A stretch of DNA of 64,000 nt from Platanthera guangdongensis. Taxonomy: Eukaryota > Streptophyta > Magnoliopsida > Asparagales > Orchidaceae. Position numbers and translations under genes: made by a program. Positions 44,184 to 55,254 of this stretch are shown in pieces; the stretch's first letter is position 1; every line of letters begins with the position of its first letter. The notes beneath the pieces are model-generated. The model saw nothing but the letters and a program-made list of their open reading frames with translations, did not search any database and had not been told where the DNA came from. The stretch spans positions 236,212,453-236,276,452 of the forward strand of contig CM077158.1 of assembly GCA_039583875.1 (NCBI GenBank), read 5' to 3'.

Positions 44184-47135
44184 GGATTGGAACACAATCT
44201 TATAAGTATAAGCCAGCTCTATGGTAAAGGATATGTTGTTGAATTTCATGCAGTTAAGTGATTGATAAAATCGATTGATAATATGAAAACGATTCTATCA
44301 GACACTCGAATTAGAAATATATTTTGTTTGAATTTCATTTGTATAGACTCTTCTACACCAGTGTGTTTTATGGCTAAAGATAGTGCGTCTCTTGGTGACC
44401 AATGACACAAGAGATTAGCACATATTAATTTCAAAACTATTAATAAATTATTTTCACTTAATTTAGTACGTGATGCCTCAAATGTCAAGTACGTTAAAGA
44501 TATACCTTATCACGCTTGTGTAAAAGGAAAGCAAACAAGGGCTACCTTTAGAAGCGTTATTGGCAAAGATTCTAATAGATGTTTACATCTACTTCATATG
44601 GACTTGTTCGGTCCACTGCAAGTTAGAAGTTTGGGAGGTAAGGATTATACATTGGTTATTGTTGATGACTACTCGAGCTTTGCGTGGGTGTTCTTTCTGA
44701 AACACAAGTCAGATACCTTTGACATCTTTACTAATTTTATTAGGCAAGTCCAGAATGAATACAACTGTTCCGTAGTAAAAATCAGAAGTGACAATGGAAC
44801 AGAGTTCAAGTTTGGGGCCATGGTAGAATTCTGCGAAGGCTTGGGTATCTTTCATGAGTTTTCCTCTCCTCGTACTCCTCAACAGAATGGAGTAGCTGAG
44901 ATAAGGAATCGAACACTCATAGAGGCCTGCAGGACCATGTTGAGTGATGCCTCACTTTCGGAATACTTCTGGGCTGAAGCCGTCAACACTGCATGCCACG
45001 TGCAAAATCAAGCACTCATAAACAAGAATCACAATAAGACACCTTACGAACTTCTAAAGGGCAGGAAACCGACTGTTGCATATTTTAGAACTTTTGGTTG
45101 TAAGTGCTTCATCCTTAACAATGGCAAGTATCACACTACCAAATTTAGCGAAAAGTGGTTTTAAGGTATTTTTGTAGGGTATAGTAGTCATAGTAAGACA
45201 TATAGGATATTTAATAAAAAAACTCTTGTTGTAGAAGAATCCATTTATATTGTATTTGATGAGACGAGCTTGCTGCAAAGCAACTCTTCTAGTGTGTTCA
45301 TTGAAGATGCAGGTTCAAAGTTGAAAGAACTAAATTTGGATGAGCCGACTGAAGAAAAAAGTGAAAAGTTCATCAAGATCACCACTCCAACCCCGATTAG
45401 AGAGGTTGATGATCAAGATAAAGAAGTCATCTAAGTTGATGAAGTCACTCCTGTGGAAGAAGAAGCTCCAGGTGCAAGGACCTTAGAGCTCAGACACTTG
45501 AAGGATCATCCAATGGACCAAATCATAGGAGATCCACGAGATGGTGTCAGAACTCGTAGAGGTACAACTAACGAGAATTTATATTTGAGTTTTCTCTCAC
45601 AGGTTGAACCAAAGAAGTTTGAGGAAGCAAACTCAGACGCATCATGGATAATGGCAATGAAAGAAAAACTAAATCAATTCAAGCGTTATGAAGTCTGAAA
45701 ACTTATTCCAAGACCCAAAGGTAAGAATGTCATCGGGACAAAGTGGGTTTACAGGAACAAGATGGACGAGAATAGAACGATCATAAAGAATAAGGCCAGA
45801 CTCACCGCCAAAGGATATCGCCAAGAAGAAGGAATCGACTTTGACCAGACGTATGCTCCAGTGACAAGGCTGGAGGCAATCAGGTTATTCCTAGCATATG
45901 CCGCTCTTAAGGGCTTCACTGTCTATCAGATGGACATGAAGTCTGTCTTCCTTAATGGTGACATAAAGGAAGAGATGTATGTGGAAAAACCTCCAGGTTT
46001 CGTTGACTCTAACTTTCCTGATTATGTTTATCTGTTATCTAAAGCTTTATATGGTTTGAAACAAGCACCTCGAGCTTGGTATGAGACGCTGTCTAGCTTT
46101 CTCCTTGAGAACAAGTTCACAAGGGGAAAGATAGATAAGACATTATTTCTTAGGGAAATAAAAGGCATGATTTTGCTAGTGAAAATCTATGTCGACGACA
46201 TTATTTTTGGCTCTACTGACGACAACCTCTGCAAGAAGTTTTCAAAACTTATGCAAGGGAAGTTTAAAATGAGCAGTATAGGTGAACTGAAGTATTTCTT
46301 AAGGCTTCAGGTGAAATAGTCTGAAGATGGAATTTTCATCTCGCAGACAAAGTTCACCAAAGAGCTAATTAAGAAATCCTGAATGGAGAACGCAACCTCT
46401 ATGAGGACTCCAATATGTTCAGCTATGTCTCTAGACAAGGATGAGAAAGGGAAACCTTTTGATGAAACCAAGTACAGAAGCATAATTGGATCCTTGCTCT
46501 ACCTTACTGCCAGTAGACCAGACATAATGTTCTCAACATGTATATGTTCTAGATTTCAAGTGAACTCTAAGGAATCTCACTACGATGTTGCAAAGAGGAT
46601 TTTGAGATACCTTAAAGGTACACCAAATCTTGTCTTATGGTACCCAAGAAGTAATGACAGCGAATTAATTGGTTTCTCAGTTGCAGATTTTGCAGGTAGC
46701 AAAGATGACAGGAAGAGCACTTCCAGGACTTGCCAATTCCTTGGAAGAAGACTCATTTCCTGGAGTAGTAAGAATCAGAACTGTGTTGAAATCTCAACAG
46801 CCGAGTCAGAGTATATCTCTGCAGGCAGTTGTTTTGCACAATTGCTATGGATAAAGAATCAGCTGGAAGATTACAATCTCAAAATCCAAAACATCCCTTT
46901 ATTTTGCGACTCCTCCAACGCGATTGCAATAGCCAACAACCCAATCTCTCACAGCCGTACAAAGCACATCAAGCTACGGTACCACTTCATCCGGGAGCAT
47001 GTGAAGCATGGGGACATAGATCTATAATATGTCCCGACTGACAGGCAGATTGCAGACATATTCACGAAGCCGCTGGACGAGACCAAGTTCTCGTTCTTCA
47101 AAACAGAACTTGGAATGCTCAACAAAGAAGATTAG
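44184..47135 (+). pseudogene. pol: Element C pol: integrase, RT, RNase H
   Basis: Integrase region with TGA shared with B (after HAVK), a private TGA where relatives have Trp (44404), and an intact catalytic core (HMDLFGPL, RSDNGTEF, PQQNGVAEIRNRT). TAA near 45163 and further stops separate it from RT. RT contains KVWELVPKPK-like sequence with Trp changed to TGA near 45697, [27 protein letters not shown] and catalytic YVDDIIFGS. Stops at 46318 and 46381 follow. RNase H contains STAESEYISAG, SRTKHIKLRYHF, TAA at about 47026 and [14 protein letters not shown], ending GMLNKED at 47135. The protease is absent before integrase, as in B. Not functional. Confidence 0.88.
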
Positions 47136-47212
47136 AGAAGAAGGACTCACTACAAAGCTCAGAGATCAAGAAATTTGTCAGAAATCAAAATTTCTCAAGT
47201 TCCGACTTAATG

Positions 47213-47596
47213 ACTCGAGTAAGAAAAAAGTCACTCGAGTACCTCATTAAACTACTCGAGTACTCCATAAGTCACTCGAGTAACACTACTCGAGTACTCT
47301 GCAAGTCACTCGAGCAACACTGCTCGAGTACTGAGTTCCCACTAGAGAAGCATGAAGACATCACTCGAGTACCTTCATTATCTCACTCGAGTACTGTCGG
47401 TCCACTCGAGTATAAGGAAGACATTTTCTCAACTTCTTTTCAAATTTCTTTATTCGCAACCCAAAGCTTATACCGCCACTTTCAAAGGTATGTTAGTTTA
47501 ATTTCTTCCTTAATCATCGATAATTAGGGTTATATAAATAGAAAAATCTGGATTTCATTTTCTATACGATTCCAAAACCCTCCCTCTCGAGTAAGA
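47213..47596 (+). promoter_or_regulatory. ORF3 promoter of element C: CTCGAG cluster and TATA box
   Basis: Ten CTCGAG cores, mostly as ACTCGAGTAC, lie in 200 bp (47213-47412), followed by TATA box TATATAAATA (47531-47540). The box is preceded by TTAGGGT, the complement of a telo-box. One more CTCGAG lies after the TATA box (about 47585). The ORF3 ATG is at 47684. The palindrome core is the one found in this family's LTR U3 (18058-18607), and the order cluster, TATA, ORF3 equals that in element E. Confidence 0.75.
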
Positions 47597-47683
47597 GAAA
47601 GTCCTTTCGCCTTCCGCTGACTGTCGCAGAGCTCACGCCGTCATCTTCTTCCCCGCAGCGATTTTCTCTCAACTCTCTGGATC

Positions 47684-50055
47684 ATGGCACCGCCTTCAAA
47701 GATTGGGATTGGAAGCGAACTTGTCACCGCCGGGATTGCCGAACTCTCTGACGATTTCAGAAATCTTTTAATTCTGCTCGACACCGCCGGCTTGTCATTC
47801 ATTCTCCAGCAACCGTGCAAAATTCTATTTCCTGAAGTTGAAGAATTCTTTAAGAACATCAAAGTAAGGAGAAATGGTAAGGTCCTCAAGTCTACAGTCA
47901 AGGGTATCAAGATAAAGCTTACCAAAACCACTGTCTCCAATCTTCTTCGGCTTCCCCTAGTTGATGAAGAAGAACACCTATCCCATGAAGATTCAGACAA
48001 AGCATGTATTTTTTGTGGACTAACACCAGAATTTCTTACCATTCGTCGATCAGACCTCAATCCAAAAATCAAGTTCCTGGTGGACATCATTGGAAAAATT
48101 CTCCTGTGCAAGACTAGTTCTATAAGAGACATCTCACTGAATATGTTTGATATAATGACAGCCATCATCTGCAGAAAGAGATTTTAGTTTGGTATGTTAA
48201 TTCTTGATACGATCAGGGAGAGCATCAAGACTCCTAGCTATGCCAGAATCATCTCTTTGATTTTGCATGAGATAAATCCTGAAGTTTTTAGTTTCTCCAA
48301 AGGCACCACTCTACACCATATGAAGAAAGTATCCATCTCTTACATTTAAAGATGGGAATTAAAGTTGTTGAATCCTGCCCAGTCTGCCAGAGCTCATGAT
48401 CATCCAGCTGCAGAGTACAGGACTCCATCTCCCTCTCCACCTCATTTTGCCAGCACATCTGGTGCAGCTGCTGAGGGGGAGCCTGCTCCTTCTGTACAAG
48501 AAAAAGGATACCTACTCCACCTGATGTTGCTTCTCTCCCTCCAACCACTCCAGAATAGACTCCCTCTGATGCTCAGGTACAAGATAAAATTCTCTCTATA
48601 TAAGAAGCCAAGAACCAGATGATTGAAGAACTCAGTTCTGAAGAGCCTCTTCCTCCCCTATAGAAAGAACAACCAACAAAACCAACCAAGGAACCAACAC
48701 CAGTACCTTCACCCTCTCCTGTTCCATCTCCAGAATCCTTTGTTCCCAAATCACCTGCTGTTGAGAAAGAACAAGCTAAAACAATATTGATTTCTGATGA
48801 GAAAGAACAAAGCCCAGAACCAGTTGAAGCTCCTCTGAAGAGCTTGGATTTCCCTATTCACACCTTCATTGATGAAGAAGGAGATGTTTTGATTCGCACA
48901 ACCAGAGCTAAGAGCTCAGTCACCATTGAAGAAGTTATTCCATGGATTGTTCCTCCTCCTCCTCCAGCTCCTCAGACTGCAACTCCTCCTCATGCCAATG
49001 ATATTCTTAGTAAGATAGAACAGATGCTGTTAGAATAAAGAAAATATTTTGATGACTCTCTCAAAGTTGTTCAAGATAAAGTTATAGCTCTTGAGAAAGA
49101 GATGAGCAGAGGATTTGCTGAAATTCAGCACAATATAGATGAGCTCAGAGAGTTATTTAGGATAGGTGGCAAAGATTTAGATCACACCATCACCAGCATT
49201 GGCAAAGTGATGGAGCAATCTATTACTCTTGTTAATAATCAGATTCAGTTAGAAAAGCTAGCCCAAGAGCACACCTTCAAGATCTGTGACGAAGTTAGTA
49301 CTTTCAAAGAAGCTGCTATAGATGAACTCTCTATAGAAGTCAGAAAGGGGGATACATTGGTAAAACGATATCTAGGAGCTTCAGATGCTGCCAAGCAAAC
49401 TCTCTAGGAAGCAAAGCTAAGGAAATTCATGATGATGTGAGAATCAGATCCACATTATAAAATTGCATACTTATGATATAGCTGTGTGGATGTATAACAA
49501 GATATTCCCTGATTTTCAAGCAGATCCAGATATTATTCCTCATCATCTGAATCCCCTAGCTCCTCTATCTCCATCTCCAGTTCCTCAGCCTATCTTCTCT
49601 CTAAGATTTGAAGGCACTGAAGCCCATCCTCCAGAATCTTATACTCAGATTTGGAAATCAGATCCAGCAGATATATTTCTTCAAGCTCCTGCTGAAATTC
49701 ATATACCAAAGAGAAGGATGTATCTGCCAGCAGATCCATTCCAGTTCCAGAAGCAGAGAAAAGGAAAGCTCCTGAATTTGCAGAGATTTGGTCCCCTACA
49801 TCAAAGTCCCTTATTCTTGATACACTCAAATTAGTCTTGGATTTCAATGAGAATAGATATGATCATTACAGCTCCCAAGAATGGGACTTGTATGAGAAGT
49901 CTATGACCAAGATAAGACTCTATGATAGAGAGCATGGAAGGAACAACCCTACTGCACCTCCAAAACCACCCAAGTACTATCCAAAGCCAAACAGCTATCA
50001 AAGGAGGCAACAAGAAAAGAAAGACAAACAACAACAACAACAACATCAAGCTTAA
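47684..50055 (+). pseudogene. ORF3 of element C
   Basis: Starts MAPPSKIGIGSELV. The first 168 codons are open and align with ORF3 of E (EVEEFFKNIKVRRNGKVLKS, IKFLVDIIGKILLCKT, NMFDIMTAI). TAG at about 48185 and TAA near 48347 follow, and the homology continues (DTIRESIKTPSYARIISL). The middle is Pro/Ser/Glu-rich with at least one frameshift before 48787. A coiled-coil-like part lies near 49080-49400. The end PPKYYPKPNSYQRRQQEKK matches PSKYFPKPYHYFERQ of E, then a short Gln run and stop at 50055. No membrane segment or signal peptide is seen. Function unknown; same family as ORF3 of E but strongly diverged. The remaining C sequence (50056-50173) is AT-rich without a gene. Confidence 0.75.
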
Positions 50056-50173
50056 GATTGAAGAAAGTTATAAGGGTGTGGATGGGAATTGTGTAGAGAT
50101 GATTTTTGGACAATTCTAATTATATACATGTTGAATCCAAAATCTGACTTCAACAAAAGTTCGAAATTTGGGG

Positions 50174-50849
50174 TGTAGCAAACACCTACTCGCCCCAAGC
50201 TCTATCCTCCGACTGGTTGTAAAGGTCTAGAAATCGACCCAAAGCCTCAGCAGGGAGGTCCCACCACTTACCCGGTAGATCACTGAGAGCTTCCCCTCCA
50301 AAGCCAAAAGCTGGGCTTGGAGCTTCTCAGAAAGCACAGGAAAACTCTTAAAATCCCGGAAAAAAATGCTTCTAAAGAACTCCTATGAGCCTATTTATAG
50401 TTTTCTGAGTTGGATCTGCAAATAACCACACTGAACTGACCTGAAATTACCTAAGTACCCTTGGTTGGGTCTGCCAACAGCCAAACTCCACTGTTTTGAA
50501 GAGTTATATTCAGACCACCAAGGGTAAAAGGGTAAAATTATCCGGGGTAGAAGAGTAAAATCCCCCACGGGTATAAAATTGTCAAAACGGCCTTCTCTCT
50601 ACATGGCAAGTAGGGAAGCACCCACCGGCGAGACGAGCCCTCCTGGCTGTCTCGCAGGCATCCTGCGCTATGGGACCCTCTCACCATTAAGGGCCTACTC
50701 GCATCCTAACAGGGCGTCTCGCCCACTACGGAGACCACCTGTCCCGCCTCCTGCGAGTGGACCACGTGGTCCCACTCGCATATCTAGTACCTCTTGCCAG
50801 CTTCTGTTGTTTGCACCTTGAGGACCTCTCGCGAGCCCGAGGTTGTACA
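50174..50849 (-). repeat. 3' LTR of element G
   Basis: 676 bp, minus-strand TGTACAACCTCG to TTTGCTACA, with a TATA box at about 50389-50396 (TATAAATA on minus). A purine-rich tract CGAAAAGAGCGGGGATTG precedes the LTR start (50850-50867). TGGGG (50169-50173) may be the target duplication; the other side is lost. Confidence 0.8.
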
Positions 50850-51050
50850 CAATCCCCGCTCTTTTCGAGGTTGTTTAAAGCTCGGAAAGAAAGTCCAACC
50901 GAGGGTCGTGTCATTAAAGCGTGTTTGAGGCGTATTTATGAGGGAATCTTTGGTGTGGCCCTTCACCAAAGCCTATAAATATGGGGTTCCTAACCCGAAT
51001 GCAGTATGCCCCCCTTTCAAACTTCCTCATTCTTTGACTTTACCGCAACC

Positions 51051-52061
51051 ATGTCTCATAGCCAGAGTTTTCGCGAGCGCCTTGCAATGGTGCGTAAACA
51101 GAACAAGGCCAAAGTGCCTGCTTTTACCTCAACTCTAGTTCGCCCTTACCCTCGTTACCGTCCTCATCGTCTCGCCTGAAGAGGGTAAAGACAGGTGGCC
51201 CCTCCTCCTCTACCAAGGATCCATCTCGCGTAGTCCTGGAAACCTATCCCACTCCTCCTCCAGCATCTCCTAGAGAGAAGGAGGGGAGCTCTTGCTTTTG
51301 TCTCTATTACTCCTTCAACATCTGTATCTGCCCTTTTATTATTTGCTTCTTCAGGGAGCCTCCGCAACTCTACAGCAACAGGAAAATCCGTGAGACGACA
51401 CCGTCGTTCGCCGCAAAGATTCTGACTCGCAACAACCTTCCTCTCCTCCATCTACTCCTCCCAGCGAGAGGAGGGACGACCCTTCCCAGGCCGTCGGGAC
51501 CTCCCGTCATCCTGGTAAAAAACCTTCCCTCTCACTTTTCTGTCCTACTCGCTACTCCCACACCCTCTTGCGAGACCCTCTCTCACCCTGCCCTCCACTC
51601 CTTGTGTAGGCGCCCAGACCGACTCGCTCGCTAAGGACCTCTTTAGGCGATTCATCGTCTCGCCTACTCCTCCCATAGATGGGATTGAAGACTACCTAGG
51701 CGACCTTACAGACCCGATGGAGATGAAGCGCAAGACGGCAGAGTTGTTCAGGAAGCACGCGCGTATCATCCATTCGCGGGCGCAGGACAAGCAGGCGGTG
51801 GATAGGCGCATCGAATGGCTGGAGAACGAGTGCGCTCGCTTATCTTCCGAGGTTGGTGCTGAGATAGATGTTGATGGGACTGACCCTCAGGCCATCATCA
51901 GCGAGGTCGACATGCAGCTTCGTCTCGTTCACCGTGGGCTTGACGCCATTCGCGCCTTCCACTCGCCGAATAGGCCCCCTATGCGGGAGCTCGCAGTGGC
52001 CGCTGGAAATGGTTCAAGTATTAAAGGCAGTTCGTCTCGCCCTTTTCTTCTTTTCCTCTAA
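51051..52061 (+). pseudogene. Antisense gene 2 of element G
   Basis: A TATA box (TATAAATA, 50974-50981) lies 77 bp before ATG 51051 (MSHSQSFRERLAMVRKQN). The following coding parts are separated by stops and possible introns. The last exon probably starts near 51610 after TGTGTAG and reads SLAKDLFRRFIVSPTPP, DGIEDYLGDLTDP, a coiled-coil-like middle and SEVDMQLRLVHRGLDAIRAF, stop at 52061. It matches the last exon of the small antisense gene in F. The exon structure between 51140 and 51610 is uncertain. Transcription is opposite to gag-pol and in tandem with antisense gene 1. Function unknown. Confidence 0.5.
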
Positions 52062-52358
52062 GTGCTGTAATAACTTTATAATATATTATGTCTTCGTCTC
52101 ACCAATAACCTGAGGTTTGAGAACACGGTGCCCGCATTACGCGGGATGGCACATCTTTAATTTTCTGTGATTGGCTTAATCTCTTAATATCTTAATTTCT
52201 TTAATGTCTCTTTTTATTTATTTATTCTGCCTTGCTGAGGAAGTTTGCAATGAGCCGCGTGAATCGAGATTTAGGAGAGAGAGAGTGAACCGCCGTCCGA
52301 CTCTTCCCCTTCCTACATATCTTTCTTTCCCGCCCATTTCATGTTTGTCCATTTCCGC

Positions 52359-52366
52359 TATAAATA
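52359..52366 (+). promoter_or_regulatory. TATA box of antisense gene 1 in G
   Basis: TATAAATA in CGCTATAAATACCCC, about 184 bp before the start MGKKKVED. The region 52062-52358 holds no ORF of note. Confidence 0.65.
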
Positions 52367-52549
52367 CCCCGGCCTCGGATCAGAAGGATATCTGCGCCTT
52401 TTACCCCTGACGTGTCCAAGTTCTTGCCCCCTTGCTCCTTCCATCTCACCACTCCCTCTTGCTCTTTTCCTCCCTGGGTTGTCTCGTCAATTCTCTTTTC
52501 TCACCACTTCTTTTCTCCAACCGTCTCGCCTATATCTGTCTCGCCAAAA

Positions 52550-54510
52550 ATGGGGAAGAAGAAAGTGGAGGACGGCGAGGGGCGCAGCCGCTGCGGGAAG
52601 CGGTTCACTGACCACGACTTCCCGCTCGGCAGGCTTTCTGAAGAAGACTACCATGGCTTTGTTCGCGAGTATCTGGGAGAGGGGCTCGAATCGCGGCCCC
52701 CCAAGGTCGGCGAGGCGATCAATACATACTATCCGAGAGAGCTCGTCTTCCTCGTCTCGCACTTTGAGGTGAGGTTAAGATTTCCTCTCTGGCCGGAGGT
52801 AAAGCAGGTCTTCAAGCACTTCGGCGTCATCCCGGTGCAGTTTAACCCGAACGCAATTTCGGTGTTAATCGCTTTCGAATGCTATATGCGCCGGGAGCGA
52901 ATCGAGTTCAGCTTGACAGTTTTTCGCAAGCTTTTCATCTACCACGCCAACGCCAACGGTGTCTCGTATTTCACCAGGCAAGGGCTCAAGGTGTGTGAGA
53001 TGCCCAATAAGAATCATCATTGGCTCACTCGATTTGTGTTCATTCGCGGTGACTTCGGGGGCATCCCGCTCGCGCCGGTGTCACCCCCCGAGAGCTTTTA
53101 TGCATCCCCGCAGGTGGGCAGCCCAAAGAAGCTGATGTACGACTTCTTCATCGGCAAAAATTTCGAAGTCAACTGCCTGCGGCGAGGCCTCGACTCGCTG
53201 CCTCCTATGCTCCCTGGCGAAGGTATTCTCGCTTTCTTGTCTCGTGTTTCATTATTTTTTCCTCTCGCCGTCTCATCACTTTCTTGCCTGTTTTTTAGGG
53301 GAGCGAGTCGTACCAATCCACCCCCCTTACAAGAGCAGCATCCATCTAGCCAAAGGCATCAGTCTTGCCAGCGCGGCGGCTGAGGCGGCGAGAGGGTCCC
53401 TGGACCCTGCCCCTCCAAAGAAGCCCACAGGTGACAGCGTCCCCTCTCGCTCCAGCCCTCCCAAGAAAAAGATGAGAAAAGCTGTGAAGGAAAAAAGGAA
53501 GGCCCCGAAAGAGAAGAAGGAGATATCGGGGTCCTTTAGCCCCGTCTCTATGGAAGGGTCCCAGTCACCCCGCTCGCCTCCCCATCAGGCCTTCTCGCCT
53601 ACTCGCGAGATGGCTCTTCCCGACCAGCCTGCCGTGATATCCCATCAACCGGCTGCCACCACTTCTCTCGAAGCCGCTACCTCCAGCCGTCCTGCCCCTT
53701 CTTCTCATATGAACTTCAACTTAGGACACGTGGTCCAAGACGCCGCCGGCGACACCGTTCTGATGTGGGGGCGGGACGACAATCGCGTGTCCATCTCCAC
53801 CCTTCTTCCCCCTTGGACGGAGCAGTAGGTTCCCACCAGCCACGCTTTCGTCATGGGGTACGGTCTTTACGGCGGTCTCAATGCAGTCTCCCCCAAGAGC
53901 GAGTCCACGCGGGATCTCGTCCTGATGTCCTCCCACGCCCAAATGCGCGCTTTGGAGTTCTCGCACCGCACATCACGCCGCCTAATTTATATCAACAAAA
54001 AATGGAAGGACAGCGAGACGAGCCTGGTGACGAAGCGAGAGAAATCAAAAGACCTTGCGAAAAGGTTGTCTGTCGTCGAGACACTCCTCGCAAAAGCCCA
54101 GGGCAGCGTGGTAAGCCTTAGACTTATCCTTGGATTAATCTTCATCAATACTCTTTACTAATTGACTGGGCGTCTTACAGGATGCCGAGACGGCGGAGCG
54201 GTTGCACTCGCGTGTGGCTGCCCTGGAGGAGGAGGTTAAGGTTTTGAAAGCCCAGAACACTCACCTTCAGGATAACGCCGCGTCATAGTCTCGCCGCGAA
54301 CCCCTCCCAACACCCCCGCCTCATTACTCTTTTGATGAAGTCGAGGAGCAGTGTCGGGATGCCAGCATCAGGGCTGCGGAGCTGGTCCTGAAAATGATGA
54401 AGGAGCTAGGGGTTGTGAAGGACGACTGTGAGACAGTGACCGTTCGTGATCTGGTCCCCCAGCTTTATGGCAAGGAGAGCGAGGATTCTTCTTCCGACAA
54501 GGAGGAATGA
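52550..54510 (+). pseudogene. Antisense gene 1 of element G, three exons
   Basis: Exon 1 is 52550-53222 (start MGKKKVEDGEGRSRC), exon 2 53299-54110, exon 3 54181-54510. Introns of 76 and 70 bp have GT...AG ends (GTATTC/TTTTAG; GTAAGC/TTACAG) in phases 1 and 0, exactly as in F. The joined frame is 605 codons including the stop, with two in-frame TAG codons (53826, 54286). Shared motifs with F: GEAINTYYPRELVFLVSHFE, RFPLWPEVKQVF, RRERIEFSLTVFRKLF, LPPMLPGE, GERVVPIHPPY, GYGLYG, VTVRDLVPQLYG. The middle of exon 2 is basic and Pro/Ser-rich, and the end is coiled-coil-like. It lies opposite to gag-pol between the tandem repeats and antisense gene 2. Function unknown; selection on the protein is suggested by conservation of motifs and introns. 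Confidence 0.85.
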
Positions 54511-55254
54511 CGTGCTTCCTTCAAGATCAATAATCCCTCTCTCCTCCCTCCTCTTTTTGCTACTGTACAACTTAAACTTTTTGAGTTTCTTTTTGAGATC
54601 CAAAAATATATTGATGATGCTTGCGATGGACTGATATTGATCTAATGTACACTTGTCATGTTATTTTATTTTTCACCTTGCGAAACGAACTATTTGTTTG
54701 CTTTTGTTTGCGAGAGACGCTACCCAGCCGTCTCGCCACCTCGCTTTTTCTCTTTTCTTTGCCTTATTTTGTTTACTGTGAGATGACCCTTTGATATGCT
54801 CATGCCTGCGAGATGGTGCTCCGTCTTGTCTCGCCGCTTCGTTGGAGAGTTGACTTTTTCTAGAGCGCGAGTCGTCTCTTCTTTTATTTTACTTATGTTA
54901 AACTAACTGCCCTAACCTTCTCGCCTCTCCTTAGGGTACTTCCTGCGCGAGTGGTTCTTAGTGATATAACTGGCACCTATCATCAGGCCGAGCCTTCTGT
55001 CTCGCGCGAGTGTCCACTCGCGAGGGGCGAGACCGTCCCCGAGGCCGTCAGCTGGGAGTGCCTCCACTCGCACTAATCTAGCCTTTGTCTCCCATAATTT
55101 ATTTTTCATAAGATTAATCAGGAATGTTTCTTGAGGTTTTCTCAACCATTCTGCCACCGAACGAGTTTACTGCCTCGCTAGTTTGATGAGAACCTGGGAA
55201 AAGGGTCTACCGTGGACCGAGCTAGGCTTGAGGTGGTGTATAATTTCCAAGAAC
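54511..55254. other. Spacer between antisense gene 1 and repeats in G
   Basis: Mostly T-rich sequence with scattered TCTCGCC words (a mirror of the GGCGAGA style of this element) and no supported ORF. It would include the 3' untranslated region of antisense gene 1. Confidence 0.5.

Larger units (their letters stand above)
18018..50173 (+). mobile_element. Element C: SIRE-type copia element, sister of B, interrupted by E and F
   Basis: Parts in order: LTR lacking its first 285 bp (18018-19436), primer-binding site, gag start (19519-19646), inserted E and F (19647-42643), gag continued (42644 on), pol to 47135, a CTCGAG cluster with TATA box, and ORF3 (47684-50055). The 3' LTR is missing; the Tat element G begins at 50174. 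About 600 bp of gag between the two C pieces (equivalent to B 14650-15240) are lost at the 42643/42644 junction. C shares the protease deletion and several lesions with B. Its RT and RNase H regions hold extra stops. Confidence 0.8.
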
